A stretch of DNA of 64,000 nt, taken from positions 124,001 through 188,000 of the forward strand of contig NZ_BDAG01000002.1 in NCBI RefSeq assembly GCF_002091715.1, given 5' to 3'. Numbering within the stretch: position 1 is the first letter of the stretch; each line of letters begins with the position of its first letter. Positions 26,280 to 35,208 of this stretch are shown in pieces. The translations under genes and the position numbers were made by a program. The notes beneath the pieces were generated by a model. The model was given only the letters and a program-made list of their open reading frames with translations, was not told where the DNA came from and did not search any database. The DNA comes from Pseudomonas migulae NBRC 103157. Lineage in GTDB: Bacteria > Pseudomonadota > Gammaproteobacteria > Pseudomonadales > Pseudomonadaceae.

Positions 26280-27497
26280 CTACGGATGGGCGATGCGCAC
26301 CAATCCTTGGTCATGCAACGCGCCGAACTCGCTACTGCTCAACCCCAGCACATCCATCAACACCGCCTCAGTATCAGCACCTAATTGCGGTGCCGGCTGC
26401 GGCGAGCGATAGTGATCGTTGAAACGCAAGGGCATGCCGGGGGTGAGTACTTGGCCGATACCGGGCTGCTCCAACCGTTTGAACAACGGGTTTTGCTCGG
26501 AGCAGGACGGGTCGTCTTCAAGCAGGGTGCTGATGCTCTGGTAGTGGCTCCAGCACACACCGCTGTTTTCCAAGAGGGCGGTTATCTCTGCCAGAGTGCG
26601 GTCCGCCACCCAGGGGCTGATCAATGCGGCCAAGGCCTCACGGGCGTGAAAGCGCTCACCTTCGCGATTCAGGTCGACCTGCAGGAGTCGACCCAAGGCC
26701 GCCACCTGTTCGGTGATAGCCGTGACCTCGCAGAGGCTGCGCCACTGTTTGAGGGTCAGGCCAACCACCATAATGCGCTGCCCGTCACGGGTCACAAAAT
26801 CGCGGCCAAAGGCGCCGAACAAATCATTGCCGTGGCGTTGCCGCTGTACGCCGCGCTGGGCTTCGGCAAGAAAACCCAAATGCCCCATTACGGCCAACGC
26901 CACATCTTCCAGCGCCAACTTCACCTGCTGACCAATGCCATGCCGGCTGCGCTGACGCTCAGCGGCAAGTAGCCCAACGGCCGCCATTTGCCCAGTGATC
27001 AGATCCCAGGCCGGCAGCACATGGTTGACCGCGCCATTGGCGTCCTGCGGGCCGGTAAGATAGGGCAAGCCAATGCGTGGATTAATCGTGTAATCAACCG
27101 CCGAGCCGCCATGGCGATCGCCCTGAATGGTCAACTGAATCAGGTCCGCACGCTGTGCACGCAGGGAGTCATAGTCTAACCAGCCTCGGGGTGGAAAATT
27201 GGTTAACAGCATGCCGGCGTCTATACCCGGCGCGGTGATCAGCGCCTGGGCCAATTCACGACCCTGAGGGTTGTTTATATCAATGGCCACCGAGCGTTTA
27301 CCTTTGTTCAACCCGGCCCAGAAGAGGCTGGTATTGTCGTCGGTGACCGGCCAGCGGCGATAGTCCAGGCCACCGTCGAGGCCGTCGATGCGGATTACAT
27401 CGGCCCCCATCTGCGCCAGGGTCATGCCACCTGACGGCGCGGCGACGAAGGCCGATACCTCGACCACGCGCATGCCCTTGAGAATAGCCTCGCCCAT
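26280..27497 (-). CDS. Class III (CaiB/BaiF) CoA-transferase
   Basis: 405 residues. Opening GEAILKGMRVVEVSAFVAAPSGGMTLAQMGADVIRID and FWAGLNKGKRSVAIDI are typical of family III CoA-transferases, which move CoA between carboxylates through a catalytic Asp. Its start overlaps the stop of the upstream acyl-CoA dehydrogenase (TAATG). With the lyase and hydratase three genes upstream it resembles the itaconate set (Ict, Ich, Ccl) of P. aeruginosa. It is the last gene of the 14-gene operon. Confidence 0.87.
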   Translation of the reverse strand: MGEAILKGMRVVEVSAFVAAPSGGMTLAQMGADVIRIDGLDGGLDYRRWPVTDDNTSLFWAGLNKGKRSVAIDINNPQGRELAQALITAPGIDAGMLLTNFPPRGWLDYDSLRAQRADLIQLTIQGDRHGGSAVDYTINPRIGLPYLTGPQDANGAVNHVLPAWDLITGQMAAVGLLAAERQRSRHGIGQQVKLALEDVALAVMGHLGFLAEAQRGVQRQRHGNDLFGAFGRDFVTRDGQRIMVVGLTLKQWRSLCEVTAITEQVAALGRLLQVDLNREGERFHAREALAALISPWVADRTLAEITALLENSGVCWSHYQSISTLLEDDPSCSEQNPLFKRLEQPGIGQVLTPGMPLRFNDHYRSPQPAPQLGADTEAVLMDVLGLSSSEFGALHDQGLVRIAHP

Positions 27498-29167
27498 TAG
27501 GCGGCCTCGGCTTTGAGGGCTGCTTCCAACAGGCTGCGGCCAATCACTTTCAACGCCAGGGTTTCTTCGGCGCCCTCAAAAATCGACAGCACCCGTGCGT
27601 CAACAAAGTAGCGGCTCACCGCGACCTCCTCGGCATAGCCCATGCCGCCGTGAATTTGCAGGGATTCGCGTGTCACCAGTTCTGCGCTACGGCAGGCGAA
27701 CAATTTCACCAGGCTGGCCTCCATACGGCCCTCGCCCTGAGCCAACATGCGACCCACCGAATAGGTGAGGTAGCGGCTAGCTACGTAACGTGCAGCCATT
27801 TTTGTCAGCTTGGCGCCGGTCAGTGGATAGTCCAACAGCGGGGAACCGAATACCTTGCGCTCTGTGGCATATCGCAGCCCTGCCAACAGTGCCGCACGCA
27901 TTACGCCGCTGGCTCGTCCGGCGGTTTGCATGCGCCCCCCGGTCATCCCCGCCATGGTGTGGTAAAAGCCTTTGCCCAGGCCTTGGGCTTCGCCGATCAC
28001 ATTGCCGTCGGGAACAAAGAAATCCTCGAACGACAGATCAAACGAGTGCATTCCCCGATAGCCGATAGTGGGAATTGCCCGCCCGGTAAGGCTCCCTCCC
28101 CCGGGCTGGCGAAAATCAAATTCGTGACCGTCGTAACTAGGTTTTTCCGCCAGCAACAAACTCAGTCCGCGGTGTCCCAGGCTTTTGTCGGGATTAGTAC
28201 GCGTGACCACCATCAGCACCCCTGCCTTCCCGGCAAAGGTACACCAGGTTTTCGCTCCATTCAGGCGCCAGCCGCCCTCGCAAGGAGTTCCCCGCAGGGT
28301 CAGGCCGGCCACATCGGAGCCGTAATCAGGTTCGGTAATTGCAATTGCGCACAACGGATCTCCCACAGCCAGTCGCGCAAGCCAGTGCTGCTTCTGGGAC
28401 TCTGTGCCGCCGCTCAGCAGCGCTCGCGAGAGAATTTCCGGGCGAGTGATCAGGCTGCCCGCTGCAGCCAGTGAGGCCTGAGACAGCGCTTCGGTGACCA
28501 CAATCATGGTCAACGGATCCTCCTGATCGTCTGGAGCGCTGCCGCCGTACCGCTCAGGAATGGACAGCCCGAAGACGCCCATATCGCGCAACGCCGCCAA
28601 CAAACTGTCGGGGATGATGAGGTCCTCGCGATGAATGTGTTCGGCAAGTGGTGCCACTGTGTCAGCAGCGAAGCGGCGGAACTGATCCTCAATCATCGAC
28701 AGTTCGTCCCCCATCGCCACCTGACCGATCTGCTCGGGGCGTTCGACCATTAGCCGCGCACTGTCATGAAGAGCAGTGCTAGATAAAACACTACGACGCA
28801 GTGCACGCAGCTTCTGGTCGGCAGCGATGGCATGCAGGGTGCCGTCGGCCAGGTCCAGCTCGGCATAAATAGCCTCCAGGCGGCTGTGCACCAGGGTGAT
28901 CGCCTCAACAGCAAACACTAAAATCAGGCGCCGATCCACCGAACTGGTGCCGGCATCAATGGCCTGCAATGAACGCTCGGCGGCCAACAATTCGGCACTG
29001 GCCCAAGCCAGTTCGAACGTCGGTACTTGCATCAGGTCCAGCAGTTCAGCATCCAGTTGCCGACCCTTGGTGCAGCGTGAAGCCAAGGCACTGATGGCCT
29101 GCTCCAGTAGGCCGCGCAACTGTAACAACAGGCCCTGCACATCGTCGGCAGCAGTAATAGGCAACAT
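27497..29167 (-). CDS. Acyl-CoA dehydrogenase with N-terminal helical extension
   Basis: 556 residues from the ATG at 29167, which has GGAG 8 bases upstream. Residues 1 to about 170 are a helical domain not found in ordinary acyl-CoA dehydrogenases; the catalytic part follows (FGLSIPERYGGS, ITEPDYGSD, KTWCTFAG). The C-terminal FEGAEE carries a glutamate at the MCAD-type base position. It lies between the CoA-transferase and the CitE-like lyase, in the place where the P. aeruginosa itaconate cluster also has an acyl-CoA dehydrogenase. The substrate may be a branched dicarboxylyl-CoA, which is a guess. Confidence 0.85.
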   Translation of the reverse strand: MLPITAADDVQGLLLQLRGLLEQAISALASRCTKGRQLDAELLDLMQVPTFELAWASAELLAAERSLQAIDAGTSSVDRRLILVFAVEAITLVHSRLEAIYAELDLADGTLHAIAADQKLRALRRSVLSSTALHDSARLMVERPEQIGQVAMGDELSMIEDQFRRFAADTVAPLAEHIHREDLIIPDSLLAALRDMGVFGLSIPERYGGSAPDDQEDPLTMIVVTEALSQASLAAAGSLITRPEILSRALLSGGTESQKQHWLARLAVGDPLCAIAITEPDYGSDVAGLTLRGTPCEGGWRLNGAKTWCTFAGKAGVLMVVTRTNPDKSLGHRGLSLLLAEKPSYDGHEFDFRQPGGGSLTGRAIPTIGYRGMHSFDLSFEDFFVPDGNVIGEAQGLGKGFYHTMAGMTGGRMQTAGRASGVMRAALLAGLRYATERKVFGSPLLDYPLTGAKLTKMAARYVASRYLTYSVGRMLAQGEGRMEASLVKLFACRSAELVTRESLQIHGGMGYAEEVAVSRYFVDARVLSIFEGAEETLALKVIGRSLLEAALKAEAA

Positions 29168-29184
29168 AAGTCGAACTCCAAACA

Positions 29185-30084
29185 TTATTTAGCTGGTAGT
29201 CGTTGGCAGTGGATGGCAGACATGTGGCGGGTCAGTAGTTCTCGGGCACGGGCTACGACCGGCGCGTCAATCATCTTCCCGCGGAAGGCAAAGGCCCCCC
29301 GGCCTTCGGCTTCGGCACAGACATGCTCGGCCAGCAGAGCGACGGTGTACTCGACCTCTGCTGCACTGGGGGAAAACACTTCGTTAAGCACTGCCACTTG
29401 CTCAGGATGAATGCAGAAGGCGCCGATCATTCCCAGCTGCCGCCCCAGTACGAGAGTCTGACGAAAACGTGGGATGTCACTGAAGTCGGCAATCGAGCCT
29501 GGAAAACCAAAGGGCAGAATTCCGGCACGCCGGCAGGCAAAGGCCACTTGCTGGTTGGGCCACAGTAAAGTCTCCGGCACAGGTTCCATTCCCGCGGACA
29601 CGGAAAAGTCCTCCGGGCCCAGGCTCATCCCCATCAGCCGCGGGGAGGCCGTGGCAATTTCATCCAGTAATGGCAACGCCGCTACGTCTTCGATCTGCGC
29701 GAGGATCAGCGTTTGCCCCACGACCATACCGCGCTCGGCTTCCAAACGGTCCAGCTGCAAGGCCACCTGGCGTACCACCTCGGCAGAGGCCACTTTGGGC
29801 AGCACCACGGCGCAAACGGAGGGGCTGACGATTGCCTGCAAATCCAATAGACCACCGCCATCGGGCGCATTGATGCGCACCAATACCTCCAGACCATGGC
29901 TGGAGATGTTCTTTGCAGCACGACCGGCAGCATCGCGGGCTTGTTTTTTTTGTCCAGGCGCAACGCTGTCTTCGAGGTCGAGGATGCAGGCGTCGGCACC
30001 TCGTTCGTGGGCCTTTTCAGTGAACTTGCCAATATGTGCGGGAACGAACAGCAGCGAGCGCCACATTGGGAATACACGACTCAT
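29185..30084 (-). CDS. HpcH/HpaI (CitE-like) CoA-ester lyase
   Basis: 299 residues from the ATG at 30084, which overlaps the hydratase stop. RSLLFVPAHIGKFTEKA, DACILDLEDSVAPGQK and the region LMGMSLGPEDFS are the signatures of CitE-like beta-hydroxyacyl-CoA lyases, with Asp and Glu ligands for Mg2+. Relatives cleave citramalyl-CoA or malyl-CoA to acetyl-CoA and a 2-keto acid. Next to a 3-methylfumaryl/itaconyl-CoA hydratase-like gene, a citramalyl-CoA-like substrate is plausible. Confidence 0.85.
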   Translation of the reverse strand: MSRVFPMWRSLLFVPAHIGKFTEKAHERGADACILDLEDSVAPGQKKQARDAAGRAAKNISSHGLEVLVRINAPDGGGLLDLQAIVSPSVCAVVLPKVASAEVVRQVALQLDRLEAERGMVVGQTLILAQIEDVAALPLLDEIATASPRLMGMSLGPEDFSVSAGMEPVPETLLWPNQQVAFACRRAGILPFGFPGSIADFSDIPRFRQTLVLGRQLGMIGAFCIHPEQVAVLNEVFSPSAAEVEYTVALLAEHVCAEAEGRGAFAFRGKMIDAPVVARARELLTRHMSAIHCQRLPAK

Positions 30085-30938
30085 TGCGGCACCTCCACCT
30101 TGGCGGTGGCGATCATGGTGACAAAGCCATCCTGGTTTTGCGTCCACAGATCAACACTATCGCCACTTCGTTTACTGCAGAGCAACAAGTGGTCCGTATC
30201 GAACACCGGACGCACTGCGCGAAAACCGAAACTGGTTATACGTACCTCGGGCATTTGTACCGCCACCTGCTCGGCCAGCAAGGTAGCCAATAATGGGCCG
30301 TGTACCACCAGCGCCGGGTAATGCTCCTGCTGCATGGCGTAGTCGCGATCGTAGTGAATGCGGTGACCGTTGAAGGTCAGCGCGCTGTACCGAAATAGCA
30401 GCACCGGGTCAGGCTGGAATGGCTGCTGGCAATCAGCTGCTCCGGGGGCTGCTTCGCCGGACCGCAAGGAGCTGGGACCAACGGTCATTTCCCGATAAAC
30501 CAGATGTTGCTTTTCCACCAGACATCGTTGTCCCTGCTGGCTGATCTGGTGCTCCAGGCCAACAAACACCAGACTCCCGGTTTTTCCCTCTTTCAGCTCA
30601 ACAGAAGTGACTACAGAGCGCTGTTCGGCCAGTTCGCCAATGCGCAATGGTTGCTCACAGATGAATTCACCCGACGCCCACATACGCCGAGGCAAGGGTA
30701 CCGGCGGCAGGAAGCCGCCAGTCTTGCCATGGCCGTCAACACCCAAGTCGCTATGCCGGGCGCAGTCATTGAAGTACAGCCATTGCCAGGTCGGAGGCAG
30801 CGCCTCGCCAAGCATGGAAACCTGTTCACGGTTCAACGCAGCGCTCAGTGCCTGGACCCCGAACGGCGTCAACAGCTCTTCACGCACACGCTCGCGGCCT
30901 ATCCAGCCACGCAAGTATTCGATATCAATTTCGGCCAT
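30081..30938 (-). CDS. Double hot-dog hydratase, itaconyl/mesaconyl-CoA type
   Basis: 285 residues with two hot-dog halves (FAS1-like dehydratase N-domain, MaoC-like C-domain). The C-terminal half has FNGHRIHYDRDYA followed by YPALVVHGPLLATLLAE, the active-site pattern of itaconyl-CoA and mesaconyl-C4-CoA hydratases, with His and Asp in place. It would add water to an unsaturated dicarboxylyl-CoA and feed the CitE-like lyase downstream, whose start it overlaps by 4 bp. Confidence 0.8.
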   Translation of the reverse strand: MAEIDIEYLRGWIGRERVREELLTPFGVQALSAALNREQVSMLGEALPPTWQWLYFNDCARHSDLGVDGHGKTGGFLPPVPLPRRMWASGEFICEQPLRIGELAEQRSVVTSVELKEGKTGSLVFVGLEHQISQQGQRCLVEKQHLVYREMTVGPSSLRSGEAAPGAADCQQPFQPDPVLLFRYSALTFNGHRIHYDRDYAMQQEHYPALVVHGPLLATLLAEQVAVQMPEVRITSFGFRAVRPVFDTDHLLLCSKRSGDSVDLWTQNQDGFVTMIATAKVEVPQ

Positions 30939-32448
30939 GGCGCGCTGTCTCTGCTGTCAATAACGAGAGGCCCAATGCAGCTCGCCGGGCCAACCAGGGG
31001 CTGGGGCGATAGCGCGGGTCACCGCTGAGCTCATGCATTCGAGTAAGGATGTCCATCACACGCTTACCGCCAATGGCATCGCCAAGGCTTAGCGGTCCTT
31101 GCGGGTAACCCAGACCAAGGCGCACCGCATCTTCGAGGTCAGCGACACTGGCAATACCCCTTTGAACAATATCCGCGGCGATATTGACGATCGTTGCCAA
31201 CACTCGCTGGACAACGAAACCGCAGCTGTCGTTGATCACCGTCACCGGGTATTCCTGCGCGGCCAGCATGGCCCAGGCGGCATCGCGTACCTCTGGGCGA
31301 GTGACGCTGCTGAGCATCAGGGTGCGGTGGTTTGCCAGACCAGGCAGGGGGTCCACGGCCACCGTTCGGGTAGGGTCCAGACCGTGCACAGAGCAGTAAC
31401 GCGAAACGTCATCGCCCCAGAACTGCACCAGCAATAAATCCGCCTCTTCGGGCTGGTTGTGCAGCGTCATGCCAACCTCCAGCACCAGACCTTGCAGGCG
31501 TTCGTACTCATCGGCAGCCGGGTCCACCCAGACCAGCATTTCGTGGTTGAGCGCAGGAACAACCCGGGGCGGTTCCAGCTGCTTTTTGAGGTTGTCGCAG
31601 TAGCGATACCAGCCTTCACCCGTCTTGCGTCCATAAAGGCCAGCCCCCAGACGCGGTGCTACCAGAGGCGATGGACGAAAGCGCGGCTCTTGGTAAAACT
31701 GCTGGTAGATCGACTCCATCACCTTGCCGGACACGTCCAGCCCGGTGAGATCGAGCAGTTCAAATGGCCCCATGCGAAAACCACCGGCTTCGCGCATCAA
31801 AGTGTCGATGTCCTGTACCGAGGCCACCTGTTCCTCAAGAATGCGCAAGCCTTCGGTGTATAGCCCGCGACCGGCATGATTAACCAGAAATCCCGGCTGG
31901 TCTTCGGCCACCACCGCGCGGTGACCCGCACCCTCTACAACCGACTGCAAGGCAGCGACAGTGGCGGGCGCAGTACGCACGGCGGCGATGATTTCGGCGA
32001 CTTTCATCAGGGGGACCGGGTTGAAAAAGTGCAGTCCGGCCACGCGCTCAGGGTGGCGGCAACCGGCGGCGATATCAGCGACCATCAGCGAAGACGTATT
32101 GCTGGCCAGGATCGCCGTATCGCCGAGCACCGTTTCCAATGCATGGAACAACTCTCGCTTGACCCCGAGGTCCTCCACCACCGCTTCAATGGCCAGGTCG
32201 CAACCGGCCAAGTCTTCGATCTGCGTGCAGGCGGACATGCGCGCGATAATCGTGTCGCCTTGCTCACGGCTGTAACGCTCTTTGCTGACTGCCCTGTCAA
32301 TCAGGTCACGGACAAACTCAATGGCACTCTGCGCCGCGCCCTCGGCGGCGTCATAACAACGTACCGGGTGACCGGCCTGGGCGAATAACTGAACGATTCC
32401 GCGGCCCATGGTGCCGGCGCCGATCACGGCGATGCTGTGGATGCTCAT
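30925..32448 (-). CDS. 3-hydroxyacyl-CoA dehydrogenase, PaaH-like
   Basis: 507 residues: NAD-binding IAVIGAGTMGRGIVQLFAQAG at the N-terminus, the catalytic-region LHFFNPVPLMKVAEII, and two C-terminal 3HCDH domains, the second with LGYPQGPLSLGDAIGG. This size and duplication are those of PaaH/PaaC of phenylacetate catabolism. It overlaps the hydratase gene by 14 bp and lies 2 bp after the crotonase gene. It oxidises a 3-hydroxyacyl-CoA with NAD+. Confidence 0.9.
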   Translation of the reverse strand: MSIHSIAVIGAGTMGRGIVQLFAQAGHPVRCYDAAEGAAQSAIEFVRDLIDRAVSKERYSREQGDTIIARMSACTQIEDLAGCDLAIEAVVEDLGVKRELFHALETVLGDTAILASNTSSLMVADIAAGCRHPERVAGLHFFNPVPLMKVAEIIAAVRTAPATVAALQSVVEGAGHRAVVAEDQPGFLVNHAGRGLYTEGLRILEEQVASVQDIDTLMREAGGFRMGPFELLDLTGLDVSGKVMESIYQQFYQEPRFRPSPLVAPRLGAGLYGRKTGEGWYRYCDNLKKQLEPPRVVPALNHEMLVWVDPAADEYERLQGLVLEVGMTLHNQPEEADLLLVQFWGDDVSRYCSVHGLDPTRTVAVDPLPGLANHRTLMLSSVTRPEVRDAAWAMLAAQEYPVTVINDSCGFVVQRVLATIVNIAADIVQRGIASVADLEDAVRLGLGYPQGPLSLGDAIGGKRVMDILTRMHELSGDPRYRPSPWLARRAALGLSLLTAETARHGRN

Positions 32449-32450
32449 GC

Positions 32451-33221
32451 TTAGTTTCCTGTGTAGCGCGGCGGGCGTTTGTCGAGGAATGCGCGCATGC
32501 CTTCGGTTTTGTCCGACGTGTCGAACAGCAATAGGAATTCGCGATTCTCCAAGGCCAGTGCAACATCCAGCGATTGGTCGGCCCCCAGCGTCAGCACACG
32601 CTTGATGGCTCGAAGGGCCTTGGGCGGCATCTTTGCCGCCGCTTGAGCGAGAACGATGGCGCGTGCCAGGGCTGTGCCCTCCGTTACCAACTCACTGACC
32701 AACCCCAATTGACTAGCGCGCTCGGCGTTGAGCAACTCACCCGTCATCAGCATCAGGCTGGCCACTGGCTTACCCACTGCACGCAGTAAGCGCTGAGTAC
32801 CACCAGCGCCAGGCATAATGCCCACCCGCGCCTCGGGCTGACCGAAACGCGCCGAACTGTCGGCGACCAGGACGTCGCACATCATCGCCAACTCGCAGCC
32901 CGCTCCCAAGGCAACACCGCTGACCGCCGCAATCAGCGGTTTCTGACTTTTCGCCACAGGCGCCCAGTACTGGCCAAGGTCCAGCTCCGCCACTTGTTGT
33001 GCGCCTTTGTCCACCAGCAGATTGAGGTCGGCACCAGCGGCAAACACGCTGTCACCCCCGGTAATCACGATCACCGCCACACCGTTGTCACGCTCAAGTT
33101 CCTGCATGGCGCTGGCGATGGCGGCACGCATGCCGAGGTCCAGAGCATTGCGCTTTTCAACACGGTTCAGACGCAATATGGCCACCGCGCCATTTCGCTC
33201 TACCACCACCGGTGTGCTCAT
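32451..33221 (-). CDS. Enoyl-CoA hydratase, PaaF-like
   Basis: 256 residues of the crotonase fold. GAGCELAMMCDVLVA carries the first catalytic glutamate and FGQPEARVGIMPGAGGTQ the second, so true hydratase activity is expected. The start overlaps the previous gene's stop as ATGA. Confidence 0.9.
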   Translation of the reverse strand: MSTPVVVERNGAVAILRLNRVEKRNALDLGMRAAIASAMQELERDNGVAVIVITGGDSVFAAGADLNLLVDKGAQQVAELDLGQYWAPVAKSQKPLIAAVSGVALGAGCELAMMCDVLVADSSARFGQPEARVGIMPGAGGTQRLLRAVGKPVASLMLMTGELLNAERASQLGLVSELVTEGTALARAIVLAQAAAKMPPKALRAIKRVLTLGADQSLDVALALENREFLLLFDTSDKTEGMRAFLDKRPPRYTGN

Positions 33222-34000
33222 ACCGGGTAGTCCACGGTGCAGGTGAACTGCGGCTCGCGCTTTTCGGCAAAGGCGGCAAAGCCTTCGCGAAAATCGGCAC
33301 CGAGCAAAAGCACCGCTTGGTCGTCCTCCTCGCGCTGCAACTCTTCAGCCAAGCTCGCCGCCGGATGATCCAGACGATTTTTCATTCGAGAAAACGCGTT
33401 GCGCGGCAAAAGACTCATCCTTCTCGCCAGGCTGACTGCCGAGTCCATCACATTCAGGCCAACACACTCATCTGCCAGGCCCGCGGCCACGGCCTCCTCG
33501 GCGGATATGTATTGGCCCCGGGTCAGCATGCGCTTCGCTTCGGCGACACCCACTCGCGCAGGGAGCGTTCGCAACAACCCCCAATCGGGAGTGAGGCCCA
33601 ACCTCAGAAAAGGAAACAGAAACTGAGTCTTGGTGCCGGTGAGCACAACGTCTCCCAGCAACGCCAGGCCAACCCCCGCGCCTGCGCAGATGCCTTCTAC
33701 CGCCGATATGACAGGCTTTGGAAATTGCCCCAACAAACGACAGAGCTCATGGATGTGCTTCATTCGCGCACGCGCATCAGACTCGTCCAGATTGGCCATG
33801 GTCGCGATGTCGCCGCCAGCGGAAAACATCCCTCCAACACCGCCCAAGACAATGGCGTGACAAGCCGCTTGCTCACGCGCCTCAGTCAACGCTTCGATGA
33901 GTGACTGCCGTACGTCATGGTTTATCGCATTGCGCTTCTCGGGACGGTTAATCAGCAACCGTCGGACGCCGGGTACGGGATCATCAATCAGGATGGCCAT
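33218..34000 (-). CDS. Crotonase-family isomerase/hydratase, PaaG-like
   Basis: 260 residues. The oxyanion-hole regions VLGGVGGMFSAGGDI and GAGVGLALLGDVVL are present, but in place of the second hydratase glutamate there is LGLTPDWGLL with an Asp, the pattern of PaaG and delta-isomerases. It may shift a double bond rather than add water. Start and upstream stop overlap (TGATG). Confidence 0.87.
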   Translation of the reverse strand: MAILIDDPVPGVRRLLINRPEKRNAINHDVRQSLIEALTEAREQAACHAIVLGGVGGMFSAGGDIATMANLDESDARARMKHIHELCRLLGQFPKPVISAVEGICAGAGVGLALLGDVVLTGTKTQFLFPFLRLGLTPDWGLLRTLPARVGVAEAKRMLTRGQYISAEEAVAAGLADECVGLNVMDSAVSLARRMSLLPRNAFSRMKNRLDHPAASLAEELQREEDDQAVLLLGADFREGFAAFAEKREPQFTCTVDYPV

Positions 34001-35202
34001 CAGTCTTCTTCTCTACCAATGATGGAAATCGAGCACACGTTCTGTGATGGCTGCCCGCCCAGGTTGTGAATCAACCCCGTGCGCGGGTCTGGCAACTGCC
34101 GCGGACCGGCGCGCCCCTTTAGCTGCAAGTAGATTTCGTAGAGCATGCGGATCCCGCTGGCCCCGACCGGGTGGCCGAAGCACTTGAGACCGCCGTCAAT
34201 CTGGCAAGGCACTCGGCCTTCGGCGTCGAAGGCGCCATCCAGTACGTCGCGCACCGCCATACCAGGTTCCGAGAGGAACAGGTCCTCCATGGTCACCAGT
34301 TCGGTGATGGAAAAGCAGTCGTGCACTTCGGTCAGACTGATCTGCTCGCGTGGCCGGGTGATGCCTGCTTCGGCGTAGGCTTTCCTGGCGGCAATGCGGG
34401 TGGTATGCACATAGCTCCCGTCCCACCCATTGCCCTGCATTTCCCATCCGTTGGACACCGCCACTTGCAGGGCCTTGAAGGTGACCAGGTCGGTCTTGCC
34501 CATGGCCCTGGCAATGTCAGGCCGGGTGACGATCACTGCCGCCGCCCCATCGGAAACCCCACAGCAATCAAACAAGCCCAATGGCTCAGCAATGATCGGC
34601 GCCTTCAGGCACTGCTCTTCAGTGATGATTTTGCGCAGGTGCGCCTTGGGATTTTTGGCACCGTTGGCGTGGCTTTTGACCGATACGTGAGCGATGGCAC
34701 GTTTGAGTAACTGCGGATCAACGTTAAAGCGCGCCTGGTAAGCCGAGGCCAGTTGAGCAAAGTTGGCCGGGGCCACGGCGCCGGGATACCACTGTGGAAT
34801 ATAGGTCCCGACGGTTGCCACCGGCAGGCCGCCGTAGCCGGTGTCTTTCAGCTTTTCCACGCCCAGGGCCAAGGCGATATCGCAGGCACCGGATGCCACC
34901 GCATATACCGCCGCGCGAATGGCTTCCGAACCGCCGGCACAGAAGTTTTCTACCCGGGTTACGCCAATGTTCGGCAACCGCAGGGCAATGCTCATCGGTG
35001 TACCACCACGGCCGGTGCCCACATCCTCCATATGGGTGGAGAACCAGGCCGCGTCGATTTGCTCCGGAGAAATACCGGCATCAGCCATGGCTTCACTGTA
35101 GGCCTCGACCATCAAATCTTCCGGGCTGGCGTCCCAGCGCTCGCCGAAGCGGCAGCAGCCCATGCCAAGAATTGCAACTTTGTCTTTGATACCAATGGGC
35201 AT
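34000..35202 (-). CDS. Thiolase-like protein, SCP-x/Ltp type
   Basis: 400 residues. The nucleophile position is kept (Cys88, VENFCAGGSEA), the middle has EVHDCFSITELVTMEDL, and GGLKCFGHPVGASGIRM carries the catalytic His. This is the SCP2-thiolase branch, which includes both thiolases and retro-aldolases such as Ltp2 that need an OB-fold (DUF35) partner. The next gene upstream supplies an OB-fold domain fused to an HMG-CoA synthase-like domain, so the two probably form a complex. Confidence 0.82.
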   Translation of the reverse strand: MPIGIKDKVAILGMGCCRFGERWDASPEDLMVEAYSEAMADAGISPEQIDAAWFSTHMEDVGTGRGGTPMSIALRLPNIGVTRVENFCAGGSEAIRAAVYAVASGACDIALALGVEKLKDTGYGGLPVATVGTYIPQWYPGAVAPANFAQLASAYQARFNVDPQLLKRAIAHVSVKSHANGAKNPKAHLRKIITEEQCLKAPIIAEPLGLFDCCGVSDGAAAVIVTRPDIARAMGKTDLVTFKALQVAVSNGWEMQGNGWDGSYVHTTRIAARKAYAEAGITRPREQISLTEVHDCFSITELVTMEDLFLSEPGMAVRDVLDGAFDAEGRVPCQIDGGLKCFGHPVGASGIRMLYEIYLQLKGRAGPRQLPDPRTGLIHNLGGQPSQNVCSISIIGREED

Positions 35203-35208
35203 GACGAC

